Positions 18,990 through 27,831 of a stretch of DNA of 64,000 nucleotides are shown in pieces. The stretch is from CAVSRC01 sp963743015 (GTDB lineage: Bacteria > Pseudomonadota > Alphaproteobacteria > Rhizobiales > Kaistiaceae). Numbering within the stretch: the stretch's first letter is position 1; every line of letters begins with the position of its first letter. Both the position numbers and the translations under genes were made by a program. Under the pieces are notes generated by a model, which did no database searches, was not told where the DNA came from, and worked only from the letters and a program-made list of their open reading frames with translations. The stretch lies in contig CAVUOD010000010.1 in assembly GCA_963743015.1 (NCBI GenBank), positions 1-64,000 on the forward strand, written 5' to 3'.

Positions 18990-19990
18990 TGGCGAATTGC
19001 CTTGCCGTCCTTGTCGAAGCGATGGATCCGCATCGGATCCGGTGTGAGGTGGACGGTCGAGCCGACGCCGACGCCGACTTCGCCCACCACACGCACTGTA
19101 ATATCATCGATTCCGTCGACCGTGACGTAGAGGAACGTGTCGCTGCCGACGTGCTCGGCAACCTTGACCGTGCCGGTCCAGCGCCCGCTCTCCTGCGAGA
19201 CCGTGATGTGTTCCGGACGCACCCCGATGGTGGCGGCGTTCGGTTCTCCCGCCGCCGCGCCAGCCATCAGGTTCATCTTGGGCGAGCCGATGAAGCCGGC
19301 CACGAAAAGGTTGTCGGGGCGTTCGTAGAGCTCGATGGGGGAGCCGACCTGCTCGATACGGCCGGCCTGGAGCACCACGATGCGGTCGGCCATGGTCATG
19401 GCTTCCACCTGATCGTGGGTGACGTAGATCATCGTCGTGCCGAGCGTGTTGTGGAGCTGGCTGATCTCCAGGCGCATGGAGACGCGCAGGGCGGCATCGA
19501 GGTTCGACAGCGGCTCGTCGAAGAGAAACGCCTTGGGCTGGCGCACGATGGCGCGGCCGATGGCGACACGCTGGCGCTGGCCACCGGAGAGCTGGCGCGG
19601 GCGGCGATCGAGATAGTCGGTGAGATTGAGGACGCGCGCGGCGTCGCGGACCTTGGTGTCGATCGTCTCCTTTTCGGTGCCGGCCATCTTCAGCGGAAAG
19701 GCGATGTTGTTGTAGACGCTCATATGCGGATAGAGCGCATAGGACTGGAAAACCATCGACAGGCCGCGCTTGGCCGGCGGCAACTGCTCGACGTCGTTGC
19801 CGTCGATACGGATGGTGCCGCCGGTCACGTCCTCCAGTCCGGCGATGAGCCGGAGCAGGGTCGACTTGCCGCAGCCCGAGGGGCCGACGAAGACGACGAA
19901 GGCGCCGTCCGGAATCTCCAGGTTGACGTCCTTGATGACGTTGACGTCGCCGAAGGCCTTGTTCACGCCGGTCAGTTCGATCTTGCCCAT
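18986..19990 (-). CDS. smoK: Sorbitol/mannitol ABC transporter ATP-binding protein
   Basis: Cytoplasmic ATPase of the polyol importer, 334 residues. Walker A GPSGCGKST (near residues 37-45), Q-loop MVFQSYALYPHM, signature LSGGQRQR, Walker B FLFDEPLSNLD and H-loop VTHDQVEAM are all present, with a TOBE domain at the C-terminus. The ATG at 19990 follows GGGG 9-12 bp upstream; longer in-frame extensions run into smoG and are discounted. The assignment as SmoK rests on the binding protein, two permeases and mtlK around it. Confidence 0.9.
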   Translation of the reverse strand: MGKIELTGVNKAFGDVNVIKDVNLEIPDGAFVVFVGPSGCGKSTLLRLIAGLEDVTGGTIRIDGNDVEQLPPAKRGLSMVFQSYALYPHMSVYNNIAFPLKMAGTEKETIDTKVRDAARVLNLTDYLDRRPRQLSGGQRQRVAIGRAIVRQPKAFLFDEPLSNLDAALRVSMRLEISQLHNTLGTTMIYVTHDQVEAMTMADRIVVLQAGRIEQVGSPIELYERPDNLFVAGFIGSPKMNLMAGAAAGEPNAATIGVRPEHITVSQESGRWTGTVKVAEHVGSDTFLYVTVDGIDDITVRVVGEVGVGVGSTVHLTPDPMRIHRFDKDGKAIRQ

Positions 19991-20007
19991 TGTTCTTGTC
20001 CCCCTGC

Positions 20008-20838
20008 CTATTTGACCGCGCCGAAGGTGAGGCCGCGCACGAGCTGCTTCTGGGAGAACCAGCCGAGGATAAGGATCGGCGCGATGGCCAGCGTCGAGGC
20101 CGCCGAAAGCTTCGCCCAGAACAGGCCCTCGGGAGCGGAGAAGGATGCAATGAAGGCGGTCAGCGGCGCGGCGTGGGCAGCGGTCAGGTTGAGTGTCCAG
20201 AACGCCTCGTTCCACGCCAGGATGATATTGAGCAGCATGGTGGAAGCGATGCCCGGCACCGCCATGGGCACCAGGATGTAGACGATCTCCTTCCACAGCA
20301 CCGCGCCGTCCATGCGGCTGGCTTCAAGGATGTCGACAGGGATCTCCTTGAAGTAGGTGAACAGCATCCAGATGACGATCGGCAGGTCGATGAGCATCAG
20401 GATGACGGTCAGGCCGCCGAGATTGTCGAGCAGGTTCAGGTTCTTGAAGATCAGGTAGACCGGCACCAGCACGCCCACCGCCGGCATCATCTTGGTGGAC
20501 AGCATCCACATCAGGATGTCCTTGGTACGCCGCGACGGCGAGAAGGCCATCGACCAGGCGCCGGGAACCGCGAAGAGGAGCGCAAGCAGGGTCGAGCCGA
20601 CGGCGATGACGACCGAATTGTAGAAATGCGCGAAATAATTGGAGCGCGCCTGCACTTCGAAGAAGTTCTCCAACGTCCAGTGCGGTGGCAGGAAGGACGG
20701 CGGGAAGAGGATGGCATCTCCCTCTGTCTTGAATGCAGTGAGGATCGTCCACAGGATCGGGAAGAAGATGAGCAGCGCCACGATCCAGGCGAGGATCGTG
20801 AACGTCCATCTTTTCCTCGGCGTGACTGCACGGGCCAT
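20008..20838 (-). CDS. smoG: Polyol ABC transporter permease
   Basis: MalG-type permease of 276 residues with six membrane helices. The EAA loop LEASRMDGAVLWKEIVYILV followed by P lies near residues 175-195. It starts 12 bp after smoF and ends 17 bp before smoK. The C-terminus QLVRGLTFGAVK is typical of SmoG/MtlG permeases. Confidence 0.88.
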   Translation of the reverse strand: MARAVTPRKRWTFTILAWIVALLIFFPILWTILTAFKTEGDAILFPPSFLPPHWTLENFFEVQARSNYFAHFYNSVVIAVGSTLLALLFAVPGAWSMAFSPSRRTKDILMWMLSTKMMPAVGVLVPVYLIFKNLNLLDNLGGLTVILMLIDLPIVIWMLFTYFKEIPVDILEASRMDGAVLWKEIVYILVPMAVPGIASTMLLNIILAWNEAFWTLNLTAAHAAPLTAFIASFSAPEGLFWAKLSAASTLAIAPILILGWFSQKQLVRGLTFGAVK

Positions 20839-20850
20839 CGCTTGTCCTCC

Positions 20851-21723
20851 TCAGGCCTCGAGGTTCTTGCCAACGATGCGCAGCAGGAAGATCGCGACGA
20901 TATTGGCGAGCACCACCGCTACCACGCCACCGGCCGAGGCGCCGCCGACGTCATATTCAAGCAGGGCCGCGTGATAGACCAGATAAGTGATGTTGGTAGA
21001 GGCAAAGCCCGGACCACCGCTGGTGGTCACGAGAATCTCGGCGAAGATCGAAAGCAGGAAGATGGTCTCGATCAGGATCACCACCGTGATGGCGCGGGAG
21101 AGGTGCGGCAGAACGATGTAGATAAAGCGATTGACGATGTTGGCGCCATCCATCTCGGCCGCTTCCTTCTGCTCCTCGTCGAGCGACTGCATTGCGGTCA
21201 GCAGGATGAGCGTTGCAAAGGGCAGCCACTCCCACGACACGATGATGATGATGGAGAAGAGTGGAAAGCTCTCAAGCCAGGGGATCGGGGCGATGCCGAG
21301 CTTCGTCGCGATCCAGGCGAAGATGCCGTAGTTCGGATCGAGCATCATGTTCTTCCACACCAGCGCCGAGACGGTCGGCATGACGAAGAACGGAGAGATG
21401 ACCAGGATGCGGACGATGCCCTGACCGGCAATCTGCTGGTCGAGCAGCATGCCCAGGAGGACGCCGCCGATGACGGTGATCGCCAGCACCGAGACGGTGA
21501 GGATGAGCGTATTGCCGAAGGCCTGGAAGAAGGACGGGTCGGTGAGGAAATAGTAGTAGTTCGTCCAGCCGGCGAAGCCGCTGATCAGCGGATTGAGCAG
21601 GTTGTAGTGCTGGAACGAGTACCAGAGCGTCAGCGCCAGCGGCACCGCCATCCAGATGAACAGCGCCACCACCGACGGCGCCATCATCGCACGCGCCAGG
21701 CTGCGAGTATTCCGGGTTGCCAT
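20851..21723 (-). CDS. smoF: Polyol ABC transporter permease
   Basis: MalF-type permease, 290 residues, with the EAA loop KEAAEMDGANIVNRFIYIVL followed by P. I chose the ATG at 21723 (MATRNTRSLARAMM), which follows GGGGAGGTGGGC, over an in-frame upstream start that would use the non-coding spacer. The gene is 187 bp after smoE; that spacer holds a strong stem-loop, which may lower permease expression relative to the binding protein. Confidence 0.88.
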   Translation of the reverse strand: MATRNTRSLARAMMAPSVVALFIWMAVPLALTLWYSFQHYNLLNPLISGFAGWTNYYYFLTDPSFFQAFGNTLILTVSVLAITVIGGVLLGMLLDQQIAGQGIVRILVISPFFVMPTVSALVWKNMMLDPNYGIFAWIATKLGIAPIPWLESFPLFSIIIIVSWEWLPFATLILLTAMQSLDEEQKEAAEMDGANIVNRFIYIVLPHLSRAITVVILIETIFLLSIFAEILVTTSGGPGFASTNITYLVYHAALLEYDVGGASAGGVVAVVLANIVAIFLLRIVGKNLEA

Positions 21724-21853
21724 GCCCACCTCCCCGATCGGCCCCTTTTTGCGGTGGCCATTCCAGCGACGTCCGGTTGGTTCCGGTGCCGGGTCTTTCA
21801 GGCGACGCGTCGCCTCACGACGCAAATCGCCAAATGCACAAGGCAATCTATTC

Positions 21854-21894
21854 GAGGCTGCCCGGGCAGTATCCAGAAAATCCCGGGCAGCCTC
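21854..21894 (-). promoter_or_regulatory. Stem-loop between smoE and smoF
   Basis: GAGGCTGCCCGGG (21854-21866) and CCCGGGCAGCCTC (21882-21894) are perfect 13-bp arms with a 15-nt loop, 17 bp after the smoE stop and with no T-run. Hairpins at this place in ABC operons commonly protect the 3' end of binding-protein mRNA or attenuate downstream genes; that role here is inferred. Confidence 0.65.
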
Positions 21895-21910
21895 TCGCTT
21901 GGGAGGGGGC

Positions 21911-23233
21911 TTACTTGATGTAGCCCGCCTTGGTCATGACGCGCGTGGCGGTGTCCTGTGCCTGCTTGAGCGCATCGTCGACGCTGCTCTGCCCGGCAAG
22001 CGCTGCCGAGAAGATCTGCCCGACGGTGTCGCCAAGGCCCTGGAACTCAGGAATGGCGACGAACTGCACGCCCGTGTAGGGCACCGGCTGTACGGTCGGA
22101 TGCTGCGGGTCGGCGGCATCGATCGAAGCCAGGGTCATCTTGGCGAAGGGCGCCGCGTCGATGTACTTCGCGTTGTCATAGAGCGAGGTACGCGTTCCCG
22201 GAGGCACGTTGGCCCAGCCGTCCTTGCTGGCGACCAGCTCGAGATAGTGCTTGCTGGTTGCCCAGTCGATGAACTTCTCGGCCGCGTCGACCTTCTTGGA
22301 ACCGGCGGGGATCGCCAGCGCCCACGACCACAGCCAGTTGGCGCGCTTGTCGATGCCTTCCTTGTTCGGGGCGAGCGCAAAGCCGACCTTGTCGGCAACC
22401 GTCGAGGCCTTGGGGTCGGTGACGAACGAACCGGCGACGGTGGCGTCGATCCACATGCCGCACTTGCCCTGCTGGAAGAGGGTCAGGTTCTCGTTGAAGC
22501 CGTTGGACGAGGCGCCGGAGGGGCCATCGGCCTTCATCAGGTCAACATAGAACTGGATGGCGTCATGCCACGGCGCGGTGTTGAACTGGGGCTTCCAGTC
22601 CATGTCAAACCAGCGTGCGCCGAAGGAGTTTGCCAGGGTCGTCAGGAACGCCATGTTCTCGCCCCAGCCGGCCTTGCCGCGCAGGCATATGCCGTTGATG
22701 CCGGCAGCGCGATCGGTCATCGCGTCGGCCGCCTTCTTGACGAAGGCCCAGTCGGGCTTGTCGGGCATGGTCAACCCGGCCTTCTCCATCAGGTCCTTGC
22801 GATACATGATGTAGGAGCTCTCGCCGTAGAACGGCGCGGCAAACAGCTTGCCTTCGTAGCTGAGACCGGAGCGGATCGCCGGCAGCAGGTCGTTGACGTC
22901 GTAGGTCTTGGAGCCTTCGAGTGCCGAAAGCTGTACCAGCCAGCCATTCTTGGCCCAGATCGGCACTTCATAGGTGCCGATGGTCAGGATGTCGTACTGG
23001 CCGCCTTTGGTGGCGATGTCGGTGGTCACCTTCTGGCGGAGAACATTCTCCTCCAGCGTGACCCAGTTCAGCGTGATGTCCGGATTCGCCTTGGTGAAAT
23101 CATCCGTCAGCTTCTGCATCCGGATCATGTCGCCATTGTTTACCGTGGCGATGGTGAGCTGCGTGGCCGCCATGGCCTGGCTGGAGCCAAACAGCAACGC
23201 GGCGCCCGCGAGGGCGCGAAGCACAGGTTTCAT
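21911..23233 (-). CDS. smoE: Sorbitol/mannitol-binding periplasmic protein
   Basis: Solute-binding protein of 440 residues with a cleaved signal (LRALAGAALLFGSSQAMA, cut near residue 23). It has the extracellular family 1 fold and conserved stretches such as YDILTIGTYEVPIWAKNGWL, FYGESSYIMYRKDLMEKAGL and WLWSWALAIPAGSKK. The ATG follows GGGAGGAG. It is first of smoEFGK-(smoS)-mtlK. The polyol assignment rests on similarity to SmoE/MtlE proteins and on mtlK downstream. Confidence 0.88.
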   Translation of the reverse strand: MKPVLRALAGAALLFGSSQAMAATQLTIATVNNGDMIRMQKLTDDFTKANPDITLNWVTLEENVLRQKVTTDIATKGGQYDILTIGTYEVPIWAKNGWLVQLSALEGSKTYDVNDLLPAIRSGLSYEGKLFAAPFYGESSYIMYRKDLMEKAGLTMPDKPDWAFVKKAADAMTDRAAGINGICLRGKAGWGENMAFLTTLANSFGARWFDMDWKPQFNTAPWHDAIQFYVDLMKADGPSGASSNGFNENLTLFQQGKCGMWIDATVAGSFVTDPKASTVADKVGFALAPNKEGIDKRANWLWSWALAIPAGSKKVDAAEKFIDWATSKHYLELVASKDGWANVPPGTRTSLYDNAKYIDAAPFAKMTLASIDAADPQHPTVQPVPYTGVQFVAIPEFQGLGDTVGQIFSAALAGQSSVDDALKQAQDTATRVMTKAGYIK

Positions 23234-23255
23234 GATCTCCTCCCAATTATGCCGT

Positions 23256-23266
23256 GAGCAATTGCT
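23256..23266. promoter_or_regulatory. Palindrome GAGCAATTGCT upstream of smoE
   Basis: The palindrome AGCAATTGCT (within GAGCAATTGCT) lies about 24-33 bp upstream of the smoE start. A near-identical GAGCAACTGCTC lies upstream of the regulator operon at 25083-25094. I propose both as operators of the SorC-type regulator; this is inference from shared sequence and position. Confidence 0.45.
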
Positions 23267-23388
23267 ACGACACTGATCATATGCTCATCACAGAAATGCC
23301 CAGACGTCAAGCGCGTGTCTGCCGCGGTGCGGCCTCGCGGCCCGGCGCGGCAGAAAAGCAGGAGAGGATTCAGAGGCTTGGGGGGCCG

Positions 23389-24372
23389 TCAGCCGAGGTC
23401 GAGAATCGAACGGGCGGTGGTCTCGTTGGTGATGAGGCCGTTGACGATTCGGCCGCGCAGTGCGGCATGAACCGGCAGGACCTTGCCGGTGCCCTGGGCG
23501 ACGCCAACGACCAGCTGCTCGGGCGGTACGATACGCGGCACGCTGGTCAGGCGCTCGTTGAAGCCGCCGGGGATTATGCGGCCGGCAGCGTCATAGGCCC
23601 AGCCGGTCACTTCGCCGATGCCGCCGAGTCGGCGCATCTCGGCCAGCTCCTCGTTGGAGATGAAGCCATCGACATAGAGCGGGGCGCTCTCGTCCATCTG
23701 GCCGATGCCGATGAGGGTGATGTCGGCGGAGGCGCCGAGTTCGAGCACGCGGACCACGGGCTCGAGCTGCATGAGCTGGTCGCGCTGGCTGCGCGAGGGA
23801 ACCACGACGGGCAGCGGCATGGGGTAGTGTGGTGCGCGGGTCAGATCGGAGAGGCTGGCAAGCACGTCGTAGAAGCTGGCCGAGCCGCGCATGGAGATGT
23901 GGCCGACCAGCGAGACGAGCCTGTGCTGGCTGCAGGTCATCCGTTCCATGCGCTGGACGGCGGCGCGCAGCGTACGGCCGGTGCCCAGTGCGACGACGAG
24001 CGGCTCGGGCGCCTTGAGCCGGTGCTCGAGAAAGGCGGCGGCGCGCTCGGCAACGCCGAGAACAACGCTGTCCGATTCCGGATCGCTCGGCGCGACCTCG
24101 CAGTAAGCCAGCTTGTAGCGCTCGGCCAGCGCCGCGGCGAGTTCCATGCAGGCGGCGATGGGGTGCTCCAAACGGAAGGAAATCAGCCGTTCCGCAAGGG
24201 CCAGCGCGACCAGGCGCTGGGCCGTCGGGCGCGAGACGTTGAGCTTGTGGGCGATCTCGTCCTGGGTGTTGCCGGCGACGTAATAGAGCCATCCGGCGCG
24301 CGCTGCGTCATCCAGGCGCGATCGGTGATTGCCGTCCGGTTGAGGCGGCTGCGGCGTCGATTTGCGCGTCAT
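23389..24372 (-). CDS. SorC-family sugar-binding transcriptional regulator
   Basis: A 327-residue regulator. Residues 20-65 form a helix-turn-helix (GNTQDEIAHKLNVSRPTAQR, then LVALAL). The rest is the SorC/DeoR-type sugar-phosphate-binding domain, with VALGTGRTLRAAV and LVSLVGHISMRGSASFYDVL. It probably senses a polyol or polyol phosphate and controls smoEFGK-mtlK, which is divided from it by only 155 bp on the same strand. The ATG overlaps the HAD phosphatase stop (ATGA), so the two are co-translated. Confidence 0.85.
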   Translation of the reverse strand: MTRKSTPQPPQPDGNHRSRLDDAARAGWLYYVAGNTQDEIAHKLNVSRPTAQRLVALALAERLISFRLEHPIAACMELAAALAERYKLAYCEVAPSDPESDSVVLGVAERAAAFLEHRLKAPEPLVVALGTGRTLRAAVQRMERMTCSQHRLVSLVGHISMRGSASFYDVLASLSDLTRAPHYPMPLPVVVPSRSQRDQLMQLEPVVRVLELGASADITLIGIGQMDESAPLYVDGFISNEELAEMRRLGGIGEVTGWAYDAAGRIIPGGFNERLTSVPRIVPPEQLVVGVAQGTGKVLPVHAALRGRIVNGLITNETTARSILDLG

Positions 24373-25034
24373 TGTAGCAGCAACTCCCCGAGCGAATCGA
24401 AGATGCGGTCGGCGCCGGCCGTCGTCAACTTCGCCGCGGCGTCGCGGTTACGGCAATGGCTGCCGCCGATGAAGCCCCAGACGGTCATCGCTGCGGCCTT
24501 GCCGGCACGTACGCCGGAAATCGAATCCTCAACGACCAGCGTACGCTCCGGTTGGTGGTTCATCTGTCTTGCAGCCAGCAGGAAGAGGTCGGGTGCCGGC
24601 TTGGCGTTCTCGACCATCTCGGCGTTGAAGATCCGCCCGGTGAAGTAGCCGTCGAGATGGGTAACCGAAAGGGCCAGGCGGATGCGGTCGAGTTCGCTGG
24701 ATGAGGCAAGGCAGTAGGGCCGCGGCAGCTGGGCGAGGACTTCATCGGCAAGCGGCATGGCCTGCAATTTACCGGTGAAGGCAGTTGCCACGCGCCGGCG
24801 ATGGTCGGGAAAGAAGTCGGGCGGCAGGTCCCGCTTGAGATCCGTGTGCCAGTAGGCGACCACCGCGGCGGCGCTGCGGCCGACGAAGCGCTCGATCACC
24901 TCATCGAGACCGAGCGGAACTCCGTGCGCGTTGAAGACATCGGCGAGGCAGGCGCAACTGAGTATCTCGCTGTCGACGATGACGCCGTCGCAGTCGAAGA
25001 TCACCAGATCGAAGTCATCCAACGGGCCCATCAT
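24369..25034 (-). CDS. HAD-superfamily phosphatase (beta-PGM-like)
   Basis: A 221-residue HAD hydrolase of subfamily IA. Motif I is FDCDGVIVDSE near residue 11, motif II CLASSSE, motif III with Lys NAKPAPDLFLLAA, and motif IV VVEDSISGVRAGKAAAM. Sugar phosphates are the usual substrates. Two adjacent ATGs (25034, 25031) are possible starts; an upstream in-frame extension would include the putative operator and is rejected. HAD proteins are frequent partners of SorC-type regulators in rhizobial polyol loci, where they may remove inhibitory polyol phosphates. Confidence 0.85.
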   Translation of the reverse strand: MMGPLDDFDLVIFDCDGVIVDSEILSCACLADVFNAHGVPLGLDEVIERFVGRSAAAVVAYWHTDLKRDLPPDFFPDHRRRVATAFTGKLQAMPLADEVLAQLPRPYCLASSSELDRIRLALSVTHLDGYFTGRIFNAEMVENAKPAPDLFLLAARQMNHQPERTLVVEDSISGVRAGKAAAMTVWGFIGGSHCRNRDAAAKLTTAGADRIFDSLGELLLQ

Positions 25035-25082
25035 ACCTGTCCGGTCGGAACCGAGCGTACTTTGAACATACGCTCCTGCCGG

Positions 25083-25094
25083 GAGCAACTGCTC
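25083..25094. promoter_or_regulatory. Palindrome GAGCAACTGCTC upstream of the HAD-regulator genes
   Basis: The arms GAGCA and TGCTC flank two bases, about 50 bp upstream of the HAD start. It matches the palindrome in front of smoE in 10 of 11 shared positions (GAGCAAYTGCT). This suggests autoregulation of the SorC-type gene together with control of smoE. Confidence 0.45.
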
Positions 25095-25230
25095 TGCGGC
25101 AATGGACGGTCCGCGGTACCGGCCACGCTGGTCTATTTATCACATGATTGGGCCCGGTGCGGTTTCGCAGCTTGGCGAAGTTGGTCCTGCGCCGGCAGGG
25201 CGGCGCGGCCGGGCCTGTCCGCAGACAACA

Positions 25231-25257
25231 GGGCCGGAGGCGGGTCGCCTCCGGCCC
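25231..25257 (-). terminator. Stem-loop after the GGDEF/PilZ gene
   Basis: GGGCCGGAGGC (25231-25241) and GCCTCCGGCCC (25247-25257) form a perfect 11-bp stem with a 5-nt loop. Read on the minus strand it lies about 50 bp after the GGDEF/PilZ stop and is followed by TGTTGT, a weak U-tract. It probably terminates that gene and insulates the HAD operon. Confidence 0.6.
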
Positions 25258-25308
25258 CATGCCGCGCCCGCCGCACCCGGAGCGGCGGCGGGCCAGAAGA
25301 CTGAGCCC

Positions 25309-26343
25309 TCAGGCGGCCTTGTTGCTCGCCTGCTCGCTGGCTGCGGCGGTGAATTCGACGCCGATGCTGGGGCCGCGCTGCCAGCGGCGAACCGCCGGGT
25401 GGGTACGGCCGGTGTCGAGGATCGTGAGCGACAGCGTGCGCGGAATGGCAATGCCTTCGTGGACGGTGAAGCGGGCACCGTGGGCCGATATGTCGCGGAT
25501 GACGCAATCGATCGTCGAAAAGCCGTCGCCGAGGATGATCCGGCCGCGACGCAGCACGCGCTCGCGATGCTCGATGCGCCGATTGGCGTCGCGATCGCCA
25601 AGATCGGACTGATGTTCTTCGTCGGCGGTCGCTGCGGCGTCGCCGGTGCTCACCGTTTCCACGGTGATATGGACGGTGTGCGGCACATGGTAGCCGCCGC
25701 CGGCGGCCTTGGCGACGTGCATCGCCCGCCGGGCGGCGTCGAGCATCTCGTCGATGCTTTGACCGTCGGCGGGGTAGAGGGCGGCACCAATGCTGGCCGA
25801 GATCGTGATGGCGACGCTGTCGAGCTCGACCGAGGAGGCGAGCGCCTTGCTCAGCCGGGCGCATGCCTGTTCGACGGTCGCAACCGAGACGTCGCGATCG
25901 ATGAGATAGAGGAACTCGTCGTTGTCGAAGCGGCCGAAGGTGTCGGAGCTGCGCGAGGCCTGCATCAGCAGGCGGGCGAAGGTCTTGACCACCTGGTCGC
26001 CGACGGCGTGGCCGTAGATGTCGTTGATCGTGTCGAAATTGTTGAGGTCGATCGTGAGGACGGCGAAGGCACTGTCATGGCGGCGAGAGCCGGCGACCAG
26101 GCTCGCCAGGCGTTCTTCGAGGAAGTTGCGGTTGGGCACACCGGTGAGGTGGTCATAGCGGGCGAGCTTCGACAGATATTCGATTTCGTCGAAAAAGGTC
26201 TGCATCTTGCGATTGCGCTCGACCGAGCGGCGGATGGTTGGGTGCCATCGACGTCCTCCAGTGATCAGCAGTCGCCCGGGGGTTGATGTCAATATGTCGC
26301 AACCATCGTTCCCGCAATTGGTAATAAAGACATGTAGCAACAA
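25309..26343 (-). CDS. Degenerate GGDEF domain fused to PilZ domain
   Basis: The first half is a GGDEF fold: DHLTGVPNRNFLEERLASLV, AFAVLTIDLNNFDTINDIYG, GHAVGDQVV, and then FDNDEF where active diguanylate cyclases have GGDEF. Both glycines are lost, so c-di-GMP synthesis is unlikely. The C-terminal 90 residues look like PilZ (ERVLRRGRIILG, DCVIRDISAHGARFTV, SIGVEF), a c-di-GMP receptor domain; its RxxxR motif is present in RERVLRRGR. The protein may be a receptor or scaffold rather than an enzyme. The start is uncertain: in-frame ATGs lie at 26343 and before MQTFFDEIEYL. Confidence 0.75.
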   Translation of the reverse strand: MLLHVFITNCGNDGCDILTSTPGRLLITGGRRWHPTIRRSVERNRKMQTFFDEIEYLSKLARYDHLTGVPNRNFLEERLASLVAGSRRHDSAFAVLTIDLNNFDTINDIYGHAVGDQVVKTFARLLMQASRSSDTFGRFDNDEFLYLIDRDVSVATVEQACARLSKALASSVELDSVAITISASIGAALYPADGQSIDEMLDAARRAMHVAKAAGGGYHVPHTVHITVETVSTGDAAATADEEHQSDLGDRDANRRIEHRERVLRRGRIILGDGFSTIDCVIRDISAHGARFTVHEGIAIPRTLSLTILDTGRTHPAVRRWQRGPSIGVEFTAAASEQASNKAA

Positions 26344-26478
26344 ACGCGCTATTTCTTTGATTAATTCAGGAAATTACGCAGAAATTGATCGATCCAGGAA
26401 AATCTAGGTGTTTCTTTAAGAACTATACGTTCAGATTTGCGTTTTGGTAACTCTAAAGCAAAACGGCTTGGAGCGGCT

Positions 26479-27831
26479 CTAAACGTCGCTGTGGTGCGGC
26501 AGGGTCACCGTCACGCGCAAGCCAGGCTCGGCGTTGCCGATGTCGAGCTGTCCGCCATAAGCGTCGACCACGTCGGTGACGATGGCCAGGCCAAGGCCGG
26601 TGCCGCCCGACGTGTCGAGCCTGACGCCGCGGGCGAGTGCGGCGGCGTGTGCCTGATCGGGGATGCCCGGACCGTCGTCGGTTACGCTGATCAGCGTGGC
26701 AACGTCACCGTCCTTGGCACCGACGCGCACCTGGGCCTTGGCATAGCGCGCGGCATTTTCGATGAGGTTGCCGAGGATCTCGGCGAGGTCGGCCTCGTCG
26801 ATCGCGGCGGTGGCGCCGGGGGCCGCATCGATGGCGAAGGTCAGGCGCTCGCCCTGAGGCGTGCGCTTGACGACCGCGATCACCCGTGCCGCCACGGCGG
26901 CAACGTCGGTGCGCGCCGTCTGAACGGCGGCCGCCGGGGCGACGCGCACGCGCGCCAGTTCGCGATCGACGTGGCGGCGGATGGACGCGGCGACCGTGTC
27001 GATCTCGTCGGCGATCTGCACTTCGCCCTTTTCGCGCAGCTTGCGGATGTCGCCCGACAGAACCTGCAGCGGCGTCTTGAGGCCGTGGGCGAGATCGGTG
27101 GCCCCTGAGCGTGCCCGCGTCAGCGCCTTGGCCTGCGCATCGAGCAGGCGGTTGATTTCGTCGGCAAGCGGCTGCACCTCGATGGGCACCGTCGCCTCCA
27201 GCCGCGCGCTGTTGCCGGTGACGACATTGCTGACGGCGCGGCGCAGGCGCTCCAGCGGCTTGAGGCCGACGGTGACCTGCAGCCACATGGCAAGGATGAG
27301 GACGGCGGCGAGGATGGCCAGTGACGGCACCAGTTCGACGGCGAATTGGTTGGTGGCGATTTCGACGCTGCGATGGTCCTCGGCGACGGCGACGCGAAAG
27401 GCCTTGCCGGAGGCATCGTGTATCAGCCGGTCGACGACGAACAGGCGGCGCTTGTCCGGTCCGGGGATCTCGGTGGCGTGGAGAGCGCCGTCGGTGGGGG
27501 CGTCCTTGCCCAGATTCAGCTTCGATTCCCACAGCGAGCGCGAACGGACGCTGGCCGCCCCGTCGGAGGTGTCGACTTCCCAGTAGAGGCCAGAGAGGGG
27601 GATGGAAAAACGCGGGTCGGTGGGGCCGTCGACGACCGTCAAGGTGCCGTCGGGCGCGATGGTGGTGGCGGCGATGAGCTGGTTCAGATGATCGGTCAGT
27701 TCGCGCGCCACGCGGCGTTCGACGTGGCGCTCGAACAGGAAGATGAGCCCGGTGCCGGCAATCGCTAGTGCGATGATGACTGCGATCGCCGCCGCGATCA
27801 GCAGGCGCAGCCGGATCGAGCCGGGGTTCAT
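26479..27831 (-). CDS. Two-component sensor histidine kinase (FeuQ/PhoQ-like)
   Basis: Inner-membrane kinase of 450 residues. One helix at the N-terminus and a second near residues 170-190 bracket a periplasmic sensor domain. HAMP-like sequence follows, then the phospho-acceptor region GATDLAHGLKTPLQVLSGDI (H-box; DLAHGLKTPL is typical of FeuQ/PhoQ kinases), N-box LIENAARYA, and ATP-binding DDGPGIPDQ and GGTGLGLAIV. It overlaps the response regulator by 4 bp. FeuQ-like identity is an inference from motif and gene order. Confidence 0.88.
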   Translation of the reverse strand: MNPGSIRLRLLIAAAIAVIIALAIAGTGLIFLFERHVERRVARELTDHLNQLIAATTIAPDGTLTVVDGPTDPRFSIPLSGLYWEVDTSDGAASVRSRSLWESKLNLGKDAPTDGALHATEIPGPDKRRLFVVDRLIHDASGKAFRVAVAEDHRSVEIATNQFAVELVPSLAILAAVLILAMWLQVTVGLKPLERLRRAVSNVVTGNSARLEATVPIEVQPLADEINRLLDAQAKALTRARSGATDLAHGLKTPLQVLSGDIRKLREKGEVQIADEIDTVAASIRRHVDRELARVRVAPAAAVQTARTDVAAVAARVIAVVKRTPQGERLTFAIDAAPGATAAIDEADLAEILGNLIENAARYAKAQVRVGAKDGDVATLISVTDDGPGIPDQAHAAALARGVRLDTSGGTGLGLAIVTDVVDAYGGQLDIGNAEPGLRVTVTLPHHSDV

